Origin: DAISIK01 sp036822055
Lineage (GTDB): Bacteria > Verrucomicrobiota > Verrucomicrobiia > Opitutales > Puniceicoccaceae
Reading direction: 5' to 3'
NCBI GenBank assembly: GCA_036822055.1
Contig: DAISIK010000006.1
Span: 1-64,000, forward strand
DNA length: 64,000 bases
Shown in pieces: positions 53,245 through 62,628 of this stretch (its first letter is position 1; every line of letters begins with the position of its first letter). Position numbers and translations under genes: made by a program. A model generated the notes under the pieces. It was not told the origin of the DNA, made no database searches, and was given only the letters and a program-made list of their open reading frames with translations.

Positions 53245-55329
53245 ATGTCGAGCCATCCGGGCACCTCCACGTCCTCTCTTCCTCACTTCTCTATTCAACA
53301 CCCCATCCCTTGGGGTTCGATAACTGCCGGTCAGATCACGCCCACTGTCGATGCCTTGCTCGAGACGGCAGAAAAGGACCTTCAGGCCATCCGTGACCTC
53401 GACCCCGGCAGTGCCTCCTTTGCCCAAACCTTCCTGGCTCTCGATCGCATCACCGATCTCGTCGGAAATACCTGGGGCATCGTGGAAACCCTCCACTCGG
53501 TCGCCGACGCCCCCGACCTCCGGGCTGCCTACGGAGAAAATCTCCCAAAAATCACCGACTTTTTCTCCAGCCTCACTCTCGATCAAAGCCTCTGGGAGGT
53601 TTTGCGAACCACCGAGGAACGTCTCCGTGCGGAATTACACCCCCTCCAATTCCGCCTCGCCGAAGAAACGCGCCAGGACTTCATTGACGGCGGTGCCGAC
53701 CTCCCTCCCGAGCAGCGCGAAGCCATTCGCGATCTCCAAAAAGAACTCGCCACCACTACCCAAAAGTTCTCTGACAACGTTCTCGATGCCACCAATGAGT
53801 GGGAATGGATCATCGACGATGCAGATCTCCTCGCCGGTACTCCAACCATGGCCCTCGAGTCGATGCGCCAGGATGCCTCCGACCGCGGGCACGGCACCCC
53901 CAACCGACCCGCCTGGCGCGTTAACCTCCAGGCTCCCACCCTCCAGCCCATCCTGCAACACTGCACCGTCCGACCTACCCGCGAAACCATCTGGAGGGCC
54001 GCCCAGGGGATCGGCATCGGGGAGCGCTTTGAAAATCGCGGCCACATCGCCAGGATCCTCCAGCTCCGCCGGGAAAAAGCACGACTCCTCGGCTATCCCG
54101 ACTTCGCCGAACTCGTCCTCCACCGCCGGATGGCCAAATCGGCATCCCAGGTGGCCAACTTCATCGAAGAGCTTCGCCTCAAGGTCTCTCAGCCCTTCCT
54201 CACCGAATTCCGGAAACTTCAGACCTTTAAGTCCGAATCGACTGGCGAGCCACTTGAGGACTTTTTTCCCTGGGACGCTGCCTTTTGGGCCGAGCGCTAT
54301 TCCGAAGCCCATCTCGATTTCTCCAGCGATCTTCTCCGTCCCTATTTTCCTCATACAAGTGTCATCCCCGGCCTTTTCTCGATTTGTGAGCGGCTTTTTG
54401 GGATCTCCATCAAGCAGCTCCAGACCGAAGTTGCCGAGCGGCCGGAGATCGTCTGGGACCCCTCCGTTTCCCTCTACCTCATTGCCGATTCCTCCGGGCA
54501 GCCCCTCGGTTATTTCTACGCCGATTGGTTCCCCCGCGACAACAAGCGCGCGGGCGCCTGGATGTCCCCGCTCATCAGTCGCAAGCCAGCCCAGGGCATC
54601 CTCCCCGTTGGTCTGATTGCTGGCAACCTTACCCGACCCTCCCCCGGCAAGCCAGCCCTCCTCAGCCATCAAGACGTTCAAACCATCTTTCACGAGTTCG
54701 GTCACCTGCTTCACCACCTCCTCTCCGAGGTCCCCTACGCCGGGCTTGCTGGTACCAACGTCCCCTGGGACTTTGTCGAGCTGCCCTCCCAAATCCTGGA
54801 AAACTGGTGCTGGGAGAGGGAGTCTCTCGATCTCTTCGCGCACCACTGGGAAACTGGCGAAAAAATCCCCGAGCAGCTCTTCCAGAAAATGCTCGAGGCG
54901 CGCTCTTTCCTCGTCGCCAGCGCCTACATGCGCCAACTCGCTTTTGCCCACCTCGACCTCGAGATGCACCTGGCCACCCCTCCAACCGGTCCCGAGGAAG
55001 TTGATCGCCTCGCCGAAGCAGCCGTCCGCGAATACCAGGCCCCCTTTGCCCTACGTCCCCGACCCATCCATCCACGCTTCTCCCACCTTTTCAGCTCACC
55101 GACCGGCTACGCTGCTGGCTACTATTCTTACAAATGGGCCGAAGTCCTCGAGGCCGATGCATTCTCCCGTTTCAAGCAGGAGGGCATCCTTAACCCCAAC
55201 ACCGGGGCTCACTTCCGGGCATCCATCCTCGCCCGCGGCAATAGCACCGATCCAATGGTCTCCTTCCGGGACTTCGTCGGTCGGGACCCCGATCCCTCAG
55301 CCCTCCTCCGCCGCGACGGTCTCGCCTGA
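53245..55329 (+). CDS. M3-family oligopeptidase (oligopeptidase A-like)
   Basis: 694-residue zinc peptidase that degrades short peptides in the cytoplasm. Zinc motif HEFGH at 483-487 inside TIFHEFGHLLHHLLSEVPYAG, followed by ENWCWERESLDLFAHHWETGE with the third ligand Glu (landmark PSQILENWCWERE). C-terminal YAAGYYSYKWAEVLEADAF is the substrate-binding Tyr/His-type loop of the M3A group. The N-terminal half is helical, as expected. No signal peptide. Confidence 0.94.
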   Translation: MSSHPGTSTSSLPHFSIQHPIPWGSITAGQITPTVDALLETAEKDLQAIRDLDPGSASFAQTFLALDRITDLVGNTWGIVETLHSVADAPDLRAAYGENLPKITDFFSSLTLDQSLWEVLRTTEERLRAELHPLQFRLAEETRQDFIDGGADLPPEQREAIRDLQKELATTTQKFSDNVLDATNEWEWIIDDADLLAGTPTMALESMRQDASDRGHGTPNRPAWRVNLQAPTLQPILQHCTVRPTRETIWRAAQGIGIGERFENRGHIARILQLRREKARLLGYPDFAELVLHRRMAKSASQVANFIEELRLKVSQPFLTEFRKLQTFKSESTGEPLEDFFPWDAAFWAERYSEAHLDFSSDLLRPYFPHTSVIPGLFSICERLFGISIKQLQTEVAERPEIVWDPSVSLYLIADSSGQPLGYFYADWFPRDNKRAGAWMSPLISRKPAQGILPVGLIAGNLTRPSPGKPALLSHQDVQTIFHEFGHLLHHLLSEVPYAGLAGTNVPWDFVELPSQILENWCWERESLDLFAHHWETGEKIPEQLFQKMLEARSFLVASAYMRQLAFAHLDLEMHLATPPTGPEEVDRLAEAAVREYQAPFALRPRPIHPRFSHLFSSPTGYAAGYYSYKWAEVLEADAFSRFKQEGILNPNTGAHFRASILARGNSTDPMVSFRDFVGRDPDPSALLRRDGLA

Positions 55330-55368
55330 TCACCGCTTCAGCGAGCCCTACCATCCAAGATTTCCCCG

Positions 55369-56124
55369 GTGAAATCCGCCCTTGAGCAGCCCCCGGCGAC
55401 GCCCTCTCCCGGCAGCCTGTCCACCATTCTGCGATCAGCCGTCCAGCGGGGCCATGCCGCTGCCCGCGCCAATCTGCTGCCCGCCCTCCTCCTTCAGGCC
55501 TTCGGCATTAGCCTGTTGGTCGCCTACTATCAGGTAGATCCCTTCAAAAATCTTCTCTCCAGCCTCGCTCAATGGAAGACCGAGGTCGGCTTCCTCTACG
55601 CCATTATCGCCACAGCCCTCGCCGGGGGACTCTTCCCCTGGATTCTCCGAAAACTCTTTGTCGACCCCTCTGCCCCACTCTCCGATCTCTACTTTTACAC
55701 CATCTTCTGGGCAATCAAGGGCTTTGAGATCGACCTTTTTTACCGCGCTCAGGCACGGCTCTTCGGAGAAGGTCTCGACTGGCAGACCGTCCTCAGCAAG
55801 GTCGCCTTCGATCAATTTGTTTACGTTCCCCTCTGGGCCGCTCCCTCCATCATCGTCGCCTATACCTGGTACGAGTCCCGTAGAGACCACCTTCCCCTGC
55901 CCTGGAAAAAACAGCCTCCCCTCACCTGGTTCCTTCGCGATGGTGTTCCCATCCTCCTCGCCAACTGGGCCGTTTGGATTCCGGCCGTCTTCATCATCTA
56001 CCTCTTGCCCCTTCCCCTCCAACTTCCGATCCAAAACCTCATCCTCTGTTTTTGGGTCCTCATCCTGACCATCCTCACAGCCCGTCAACAGGAGAACCCA
56101 CCGTCTCAACCACCGGGAAAATAA
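55369..56124 (+). CDS. membrane protein resembling the Mpv17/PMP22 family
   Basis: 251 residues from a GTG start; no ATG fits better. At least four hydrophobic stretches. The second half is reminiscent of the eukaryotic Mpv17/PMP22/Sym1 family: KVAFDQFVYVPLWAAPSII (the K-x2-DQ-x4-P motif, about 145-163) and NWAVWIPAVFIIYLLPLPLQ, ending in a Trp-containing helix (about 205-232). Family members form small channels or stabilise organelle membranes in eukaryotes; bacterial members are little known. Similarity is by eye and should be treated as a hypothesis. It follows the peptidase by 39 bases and overlaps the end of the convergent iron ABC ATPase gene by 50 bases. Confidence 0.55.
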   Translation: MKSALEQPPATPSPGSLSTILRSAVQRGHAAARANLLPALLLQAFGISLLVAYYQVDPFKNLLSSLAQWKTEVGFLYAIIATALAGGLFPWILRKLFVDPSAPLSDLYFYTIFWAIKGFEIDLFYRAQARLFGEGLDWQTVLSKVAFDQFVYVPLWAAPSIIVAYTWYESRRDHLPLPWKKQPPLTWFLRDGVPILLANWAVWIPAVFIIYLLPLPLQLPIQNLILCFWVLILTILTARQQENPPSQPPGK

Positions 56125-57178
56125 AGGTCATTCTCGGATCCACCACGCACGGCACCCACTTTCCCCGCTCCAAATGAGTCGTCGCCCGGTGCAGGGCACG
56201 GAACCGGATCTCACCCTTGCTTCCAATCCGACACCGGCTCTCCCGTCGACCTCCGATCAATTTAGAATCTTCCACCAAAACATCAAACCTCGGGGCCTCC
56301 AGGTGGTCTTCCAAATCCTCCACCGCTTCGAAGCGAAACCCCTGCCTCCGCACCAGAATCTCTACCGGCCCGGGCCCCAACGGTCGGGCAGCACGTAAAA
56401 CTCCGAGCGGCGACCGCACCTTTCCCTGGCCATCCGACAACCCAATAAAGCGCTCCACGTCTCCAAAAAACCGCGCTACAAAAGCCGATTTCGGCTCGAA
56501 ATAGAGCACCTCGGCCCCGTCGTCTTGCTCGATCCTCCCGTTCCGCATCAGAATGATCCGGTCGGCGAGATGCATGGCCTCCTCGGCGTCGTGCGTCACC
56601 ACTACCGAGGCTATCCCTTTCCGTTGCAAAATCAGTCGGGTCTCCTCCCGCACCGCATACCGAAGCGTCGCATCCAATCCGCTAAATGGTTCATCAAGCA
56701 ACAGACACTTCGGCTCCAGCGCCATCGCCCGGGCCAGGGCCACCCGTTGCTGCTGGCCTCCACTCAGGGTATGAGGGTACCGCTTCCGAAGCTCCTCCAC
56801 CCCCACCAGCTTGAGCGCATCCTCAACCCGGCGAGCCCGTTCTCCCTCATCAAGCTTGCGCAGCCCAAATCGAATATTTTTTTCCACCGTCAAATGGGGG
56901 AAGAGGGCAAAATCCTGAAAAAGCATTCCAATCGGACGCTTCTCCGGGGCAGTCATCCAATTGCCTTCCGATACCATCTGCCCGTCAATCTCAATGGTCC
57001 CCTCCGATGGAGCTTCCAACCCCGCCAGAAGACGCAAGGTCGTAGTCTTTCCACACCCCGACGGGCCCAGCAGACAGACCGTCTCCCCCTCCTCCACGTT
57101 AAAGCTTACCCCCCGGAGAGAAGGCGCCTTGCCATAGAGATGGCAGAGGTTTTTCACCTTCAGGACGGGCTCCGCCAT
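56075..57178 (-). CDS. ferric iron ABC transporter ATP-binding protein (FbpC-like)
   Basis: 367 residues. ABC ATPase that powers the importer. Walker A GPSGCGKT (38-45), Q loop near Q88 (MLFQDFALFPHL), signature LSGGQQQRVALARA (138-151), Walker B LLLDEPFSGLD (159-169) and switch His in VVVTHDAEEAM. A C-terminal regulatory (TOBE-like) part of about 130 residues follows. The start codon is joined to the permease stop by TGATG, so translation is coupled. The 3' end overlaps the convergent Mpv17-like gene. Confidence 0.93.
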   Translation of the reverse strand: MAEPVLKVKNLCHLYGKAPSLRGVSFNVEEGETVCLLGPSGCGKTTTLRLLAGLEAPSEGTIEIDGQMVSEGNWMTAPEKRPIGMLFQDFALFPHLTVEKNIRFGLRKLDEGERARRVEDALKLVGVEELRKRYPHTLSGGQQQRVALARAMALEPKCLLLDEPFSGLDATLRYAVREETRLILQRKGIASVVVTHDAEEAMHLADRIILMRNGRIEQDDGAEVLYFEPKSAFVARFFGDVERFIGLSDGQGKVRSPLGVLRAARPLGPGPVEILVRRQGFRFEAVEDLEDHLEAPRFDVLVEDSKLIGGRRESRCRIGSKGEIRFRALHRATTHLERGKWVPCVVDPRMTFIFPVVETVGSPVDGL

Positions 57179-58827
57179 CAGGAATGACCCCCGGTTTTTC
57201 CGCCTGCCCGGGATTCTCCCATGATCCTGCTCAATAACACGACCGGGATCAATCCCACCGCCACGATCAGCAAGGCCGGCACCGCCGCTTCCCCCAGCCG
57301 TTCATCGCTCGCCAGGTGGTGGACCCTCACTGCCAGGGTTTCAAAATTAAAGGGTCGAATGATCATGGTCGCTGGAAGTTCTTTTAACACATCAACAAAA
57401 ACCAACAAGCCTCCAGCCAGAATTGAGCTTCGCAAAAGAGGTAAATGGACCCGTCGCAACATCCCCAGCGGAGCCTCTCCCAACGTGCGCCCGGCCGCAT
57501 CCATGGATGGCTGGATCTTGCTCAGCCCAGAATCAATTGCCTGTAAGGCAACTCCCGAAAAACGGGTTAAATAGGCGAGGACAAGGGCCGCTACTGATCC
57601 ACTCAGAAGCCACCCCTCCGCACTTCCCCAAAGCCACGATCGCGCCCCCACCATTACCTCATCAATCAAACCGAAACTGACCATCACCCCGATCGCGATC
57701 ACCGATCCCGGCACCGAGTAGCCAAGGGCCACCGCCCGCGCCGATCCGCGCGCCAATCGGGAATTGTCCAACCTCACCGCATAGGACAACAGCACTGCCA
57801 CCCCAAGCGCCAAAACCCCGCTCATGGTTGCCAGCAGGAAGCTGTGCTTGGCCAAATCCTGAACCCGCTCCCAGTCCACCTTTCCCGCCGTCGACCACGC
57901 CAGCTCCAGCAACACTCCGGCCGGGACGATGAAGCCCAGGGTCACCGGAATGCTCAACCCGACTACCGTCATCACCTTCAGCCAGCCGCTGATCTGCCAG
58001 CGGGGCAGCTCCCGGTATCGATTCGTCGAGTGGTGGTAGCGCTTCCGTCCCCGTAGTACTTTTTCAACTACGACTAGGAACGCCACAATGACCAGTAAAA
58101 GCGCTGCCAACTGGGCAGCTCCCTCGGCTGACCCGAGACCAAAACGAGTCCGATAAATCCCGGTCGTAAAGGTGTCCACCGCGAAATAATCCACCGCCCC
58201 GTAGTCTGCCAGGGTCTCCATAGCGACCAACACCGCACCCCCGGCTATCGCCGGGCGCGCCAGCGGGACTCCCACCCGGAAAAATGTAGTCAAAGGGTTT
58301 TCCCCTAAAGTTCGCGAAGCCTCTAAAACACAAACCGATTGCTCGATAAAAGCCGCCCGTGCGAGGAGGTAGACGTAGGGGTAAAGAACAAAGGAAAAGG
58401 TAAAAATAGCTCCCCCCAGGCTTCGCATGTTGGGAAACCAATACTCGCGGAAACCAAGACCAGTGACCTCTCGAAACCAGGTTTGCACCGGCCCGGCAAA
58501 TTCGAGCAAGTCCGTGTAGGTGTAGGCGATCAGATAAGTCGGCACCGCAAGCGGCAACAAAAGCGCCCATTCAAAGATACGCCGGCCCGGAAAGTTGCAC
58601 AGGGTCACCAGTCCCGCCACTGGCGTCCCGATCAGGATTGCGCCGATCGTCGTCCCGGCAACCAGAAGAAAGGAATTGGTCACATATTCGGGGAGAACCG
58701 TTGCCGCGAGGTGATTCCAGAGGTCTTCTGTATCAAAAAAGATACTACCTACAATCACCAGCAAAGGCCCGAGCAATACCACCCCGATTAAAACCGAGAG
58801 CCAGGACAGGACTGAAGCTCGCTTCAT
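57178..58827 (-). CDS. ferric iron ABC transporter permease (FbpB-like)
   Basis: 549 residues, two fused permease halves with about 12 membrane helices. Each half has the EAA loop for the ATPase: LEASRTLGENPLTTFFRVGVPLARPAI (first; landmark ASRTLGENPLTTF) and MDAAGRTLGEAPLGMLRRVHLPLLRSSI (second; landmark AAGRTLGEAPLGML). This duplicated arrangement is standard for FbpB/SfuB iron importers. Between the binding-protein gene and the ATPase gene. Confidence 0.92.
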   Translation of the reverse strand: MKRASVLSWLSVLIGVVLLGPLLVIVGSIFFDTEDLWNHLAATVLPEYVTNSFLLVAGTTIGAILIGTPVAGLVTLCNFPGRRIFEWALLLPLAVPTYLIAYTYTDLLEFAGPVQTWFREVTGLGFREYWFPNMRSLGGAIFTFSFVLYPYVYLLARAAFIEQSVCVLEASRTLGENPLTTFFRVGVPLARPAIAGGAVLVAMETLADYGAVDYFAVDTFTTGIYRTRFGLGSAEGAAQLAALLLVIVAFLVVVEKVLRGRKRYHHSTNRYRELPRWQISGWLKVMTVVGLSIPVTLGFIVPAGVLLELAWSTAGKVDWERVQDLAKHSFLLATMSGVLALGVAVLLSYAVRLDNSRLARGSARAVALGYSVPGSVIAIGVMVSFGLIDEVMVGARSWLWGSAEGWLLSGSVAALVLAYLTRFSGVALQAIDSGLSKIQPSMDAAGRTLGEAPLGMLRRVHLPLLRSSILAGGLLVFVDVLKELPATMIIRPFNFETLAVRVHHLASDERLGEAAVPALLIVAVGLIPVVLLSRIMGESRAGGKTGGHS

Positions 58828-58952
58828 CCCTCAATCATTTCCGTACTCAGGTAGCCTTTCAAACTCCTCGAAGCTCCAGCCCCTTCCCATCCCTCCTGGT
58901 CACAACCAAATCTACCTTCGTTCCAGGAACCCGTCCCGTGGCTCCAGCCACT

Positions 58953-59972
58953 TCAGCGCCAGCCGACCCGATCAAAGGCTTTCAGCGCCTCCGCACTGTG
59001 CTCCCCGATCATGGCGGCATCCACAGGTTCCTCGATTAACTCGAGGGCACTCATCCGCTCGTCTGGATTCGGAAGACCCTCTACCACCGGAAACTCGTAG
59101 TTAGCCCCCGCGTAAATCCTCTGGGCCTCGTCCGAGGCGAGGTACTCGAGGAACTTGATCGCGGCCTCCCGGTTGGGTGCATACTTCATCAGCCCAACCC
59201 CCGAGAGATTAACGTGGACTCCCGTTCCACCCTCTCCCTGACCCGGAAAAATTGGGGTCAAAGCCGCCGCCACCGCTCGGTCTTCAGCCTTCTGGGAATC
59301 CTCCAAACGGAGGAAATAGTAGTGATTGGCGATCGCGATGTCTCCCTGACCAGCGGCCACCGCCCGGAGTTGACCCGTATCGTTGGACTGGGGCGGACGA
59401 GCCATGTTGGCCACCACTCCGGCAGCCCAATCTTCAGCCTTTGCCAAACCAACCCTGGCGATCAAGGAGGCCAATAACGACTGGTTATACACGTTGGAAC
59501 TGCTTCGGACCACGATCTTCCCCCGGAAGCGAGGATCAGCCAAATCTTCGTAGCGGGTTATCTCTGCCGGATCGACCCGGTCCGGCGCCACAAAGATCAG
59601 ACGCATCCTCTTGGAGAGCCCAAACCAAAGTCCGTCCGGGTGGCGAAACCTGGAAGGGATCCGACTTTCAAGGACTTCGCTCTGGACTGGCTGAAAGAGC
59701 GACGCCTGCTCAGCAGCCCAAAGGCGACCGATATCCACCGTGATCAATAAATCCGCCGGGCTGTTCCTTCCCTCCACAATCAGCCGCTGCAGAAGCTCCT
59801 CCCCACCAGCCTCCACCAGATTGATCTTAATCCCCGTCTTCTCCGTGAAATTCCGATAGAGAATCTGATCGGTGTCGTAGTGCCGGGCCGAATACAAATT
59901 TACCTCTTGCGACCAGGCAATACTCGCGAGCCAGAGAGGCACAGAAATCAAAAAGGAACGTAGTTGCATCAT
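58953..59972 (-). CDS. ferric iron ABC transporter substrate-binding protein (FbpA/FutA-like)
   Basis: 339 residues from the double ATG at 59972/59969; AAAGGG precedes it. The long open frame upstream to 60302 overlaps pheT and is not coding. N-terminal signal peptide (LISVPLWLASIAWSQ, about 7-21), then the FutA/FbpA pattern VNLYSARHYDTDQILYRNF, GGEELLQRLIVEGRNSPADLL, TVDIGRLWAAEQASLF, WFGLSKRMRLIFV and HVNLSGVGLMKYAPN. Tyr residues for iron binding are likely in ANHYYFLR near 235-242. It captures ferric iron in the periplasm for the downstream permease. Confidence 0.93.
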   Translation of the reverse strand: MMQLRSFLISVPLWLASIAWSQEVNLYSARHYDTDQILYRNFTEKTGIKINLVEAGGEELLQRLIVEGRNSPADLLITVDIGRLWAAEQASLFQPVQSEVLESRIPSRFRHPDGLWFGLSKRMRLIFVAPDRVDPAEITRYEDLADPRFRGKIVVRSSSNVYNQSLLASLIARVGLAKAEDWAAGVVANMARPPQSNDTGQLRAVAAGQGDIAIANHYYFLRLEDSQKAEDRAVAAALTPIFPGQGEGGTGVHVNLSGVGLMKYAPNREAAIKFLEYLASDEAQRIYAGANYEFPVVEGLPNPDERMSALELIEEPVDAAMIGEHSAEALKAFDRVGWR

Positions 59973-60012
59973 CCCTTTAAAAACCCCACCTCGCCCCGAA
60001 ATCAAGTGCAAA

Positions 60013-60027
60013 CAAGATTCATTCTCA
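60013..60027 (-). promoter_or_regulatory. possible Fur-type operator half
   Basis: The minus strand reads TGAGAATGAATCTTG about 41 bases upstream of the iron-binding protein start. The first heptamer matches the Fur half-site TGATAAT in six of seven positions, but the second half is poor. Iron control of this operon is expected from its function. Confidence 0.3.
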
Positions 60028-60095
60028 TCGCTTTGCCTTCCACTTTCGCAATTCCACTCTTTAGACCTCGAGGCGCTGAGTTCTCCACGGCGCCG

Positions 60096-60119
60096 GAGCC
60101 GATCCGCCGCCGTCGGCTC
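60096..60119 (-). terminator. inverted repeat after pheT
   Basis: GAGCCGA (60096-60102) and TCGGCTC (60113-60119) make a seven-pair GC-rich stem immediately after the pheT stop. No T tract, so terminator function is uncertain. Confidence 0.4.
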
Positions 60120-60123
60120 GCTC

Positions 60124-62577
60124 CTAGCGGCTGCGGACCGTGATCTGGTCCACCTCTCCCAACCGCCGCTGCAATCCCTCAAAAGCGGTGCTGATCTCTT
60201 TTTCCGAGAGGGTCCGGTCCGGTGCCCGGTAACGAATACCAAAAGCCAAACTCTTCTGTCCTTCAGGCAATCCTTCGCCCTCGTAAACATCAAAACACTC
60301 AACTGCCTCCACCAGGACTCCTTCGCCCGCTGTTTCCACCGCTGCTTGCTGAACCAATCGGTTGATCTCTCCGCTTAAGCGCTCTTTGGCCACCAGAAGG
60401 GCAAGGTCTTTTTCCGAGGATGGATAACCACTTACAGGAAGGAAACGCACCGTAGATTCCAGGCTCCTCACCCACTCCGGGGTAAAGATCCACTCCCCGG
60501 CGAGAATCGGCTCCGTCAGATTCCAGGCTTTTACCAGTTCCGGTGCCAGCATTCCCCCCTCAACCTGCCAACCATCGGCGGATAGACTTCCCGTGGCACC
60601 CGCTCGGCGCTCCATCCAGACGTCCCCCTCCCGAGTCGGATAGGAAAATGCGTCTGCCTCGAGTTGGATGCCTGCCAGCCTGAGCAAAGCCTCCAGTCCA
60701 CTTCGCACCGCGTAGTAATCAGCTGGCACTTTCGCCTTCCAGCGCTTCACCTTCGACGAATCAAAGATCACGAAAGCGACTGCCGTGCATTCCAGAATTT
60801 CGCCATTCACCTCGCGAAACACCTTTCCAGATTCGAAAAAGCGCTGGTCGTCCTCCACCCTTGCCAAATTGTGCGCCACAGCATCGATTAACCCCGGAAT
60901 CAACGAGGCCCGCAGGTGACTTTGGTCCGATGCCAATGGGTTGGCCAATCTGAACCTCCGCGACTCCGCTTCCCCAACCCAGCGGGCCACCTCCTCCTCG
61001 GCACGCAAGGTATAGTGGTAGGTTTCCAGAAATCCACGCCCTCCCATCAAGCCAGAGACTTTGCGAAGCAAACGCGTCTCCTTGCTATCGTCTCCGTGGT
61101 AACCGGCCAATTTTACCGCTGCTTCCGGGATCCGGTCAGAACCGTAGATTCGCAGCACCTCTTCCACCAGGTCCACCGGCCGCCTTAAATCGAGCCGGAA
61201 CGAGGGGATCCTTACCTCCCACTCACCGTCCGCTGAACCAGCGCTTACCTCGAGCTCCAGGGATTCCAGAATCCGCTGCATTTCCGCATCATTCGGACCA
61301 AAACCCAGACGCCCACGGATGTAGTCCGGAGCTAGCCGCACCACCTCCTCCTCATCGGGTGGACCGCCAAAAACCAGCGGGTTTTCAATAACCTCACCCC
61401 CCGCCGTTTCGAGGATCAGCTCAATCGCCCTCGCGGCCGCCCGCGCCAAACCCTGGGGATCGACTCCGCGCTCAAACCGGTAGCTGCTATCACTGCTCAA
61501 CGCCATCCTCCGCGAAGTCCGGCGGATCCCTTTGGGCTCGAAATAAGCCACCTCCAGGATCAGGTCGACTGTCTCATCATCAACCTCGACCCGCTCCGTT
61601 CCCATTACTCCGGCAATCGCCATCGGGCCGGCCGCGTCCGCGATCACCAAATCCTCGGCGCGCAATTCCCGGTCCTTCCCATCAAGGGTCCTCGCCACTT
61701 CTCCCTCTCTCGCACGGCGCACTTCAAGCAGGCCCTCACTCACCTTGGCAGCATCGAAGGCATGCATCGGCTGCCCCAGCTCCAGCAGCACATAGTTGGT
61801 TACATCGACCACATTGTTGATCGGGCGCACCCCGACTGCCTTCAGCCGGTTCTGCATCCATGCCGGACTCGGGCCCACCCGGACTCCACGGATTGAGTAG
61901 GCCATGTAAAAAGGACATCCGTCGGCCTCCTCTACTGAAAATCGCTGCACCAGGCTCTGGCCAGAGATCGGTTCAAATTCCCTGTGAGGAGCCTTCCCCT
62001 TCCATTCCTTCAAACCCGTGCGAAACCACGCCGCCAAATCTCTGGCCAACCCAATGTAGCTCAGGCAGTCCGGCCGATTCGGGGTAATTTCAATGTCAAA
62101 AACGGTTACCGGCGCCGGAAAGAGTTCATTAATCGGAGCCCCTACCCGACTCTCCCTCGGCAGGATGAGAAGTCCCTCGTGATCTTCTCCCGCGCCGATT
62201 TCCTTACCACTGCAGAGCATCCCATGGGATTCCACTCCCCGGAGCTTCGATTTCTTGATCTTGAAGTTTCCCGGCAGTACCGCACCAATCAGGGCGGCCG
62301 GCACCTTGTCCCCCACCTGGTAATTGGTCGCTCCACAAACAATCTGGAGGGGATCTCCATCGGCCGACACCCTCACCCGGCAGACCCCTAATCGGTCCGC
62401 GTCCGGGTGCTGCTGGCGTTCAAGAATTTCGCCAACGACGACGTTCTCAAGCCGGGGAAGGCCCACTGTTTCGATTCCCTCGACCTCAAAACCAATCAGG
62501 GTCAGCGCCTCTTCCACCTCCTTCGGTTCCAGATCACGTTCCAAGTAGGTGTTCAACCACTCCAGACTTACTTTCAT
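60124..62577 (-). CDS. pheT: phenylalanyl-tRNA synthetase beta subunit
   Basis: 817 residues, the long bacterial type. N-terminal EMAP/tRNA-binding domain (VVVGEILERQQHPDADRLGVCRV, landmark HPDADRLGVC), B1 onward VFDIEITPNRPDCLSYIGLARDLA, B3/B4 editing region NNVVDVTNYVLLELGQPMHAFDA, B5 domain, B6/B7 catalytic-like domain and the C-terminal ferredoxin-fold anticodon-binding domain (FLPVSGYPSSEKDLALLV; SLAFGIRYRAPDRTLSEKEI). Forms the alpha2beta2 enzyme with PheS, whose gene ends 51 bases upstream. Confidence 0.96.
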   Translation of the reverse strand: MKVSLEWLNTYLERDLEPKEVEEALTLIGFEVEGIETVGLPRLENVVVGEILERQQHPDADRLGVCRVRVSADGDPLQIVCGATNYQVGDKVPAALIGAVLPGNFKIKKSKLRGVESHGMLCSGKEIGAGEDHEGLLILPRESRVGAPINELFPAPVTVFDIEITPNRPDCLSYIGLARDLAAWFRTGLKEWKGKAPHREFEPISGQSLVQRFSVEEADGCPFYMAYSIRGVRVGPSPAWMQNRLKAVGVRPINNVVDVTNYVLLELGQPMHAFDAAKVSEGLLEVRRAREGEVARTLDGKDRELRAEDLVIADAAGPMAIAGVMGTERVEVDDETVDLILEVAYFEPKGIRRTSRRMALSSDSSYRFERGVDPQGLARAAARAIELILETAGGEVIENPLVFGGPPDEEEVVRLAPDYIRGRLGFGPNDAEMQRILESLELEVSAGSADGEWEVRIPSFRLDLRRPVDLVEEVLRIYGSDRIPEAAVKLAGYHGDDSKETRLLRKVSGLMGGRGFLETYHYTLRAEEEVARWVGEAESRRFRLANPLASDQSHLRASLIPGLIDAVAHNLARVEDDQRFFESGKVFREVNGEILECTAVAFVIFDSSKVKRWKAKVPADYYAVRSGLEALLRLAGIQLEADAFSYPTREGDVWMERRAGATGSLSADGWQVEGGMLAPELVKAWNLTEPILAGEWIFTPEWVRSLESTVRFLPVSGYPSSEKDLALLVAKERLSGEINRLVQQAAVETAGEGVLVEAVECFDVYEGEGLPEGQKSLAFGIRYRAPDRTLSEKEISTAFEGLQRRLGEVDQITVRSR

Positions 62578-62628
62578 CGTTTATGCATTATTCAGGTTCT
62601 CCGCCCCCTTTTTTCCGGGGTCTCTGCG

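Noticed and set aside
53635..54969. A 444-codon minus-strand frame inside the M3 peptidase gene
   Set aside because: The peptidase is complete with its HEFGH motif. The antisense frame is biased Gly/Glu/Leu sequence without family features, a common artefact in GC-rich genes.
59973..60302. N-terminal extension of the iron-binding protein
   Set aside because: The extension is rich in Arg and Ser, overlaps the end of pheT and would bury the signal peptide that begins at 59972.
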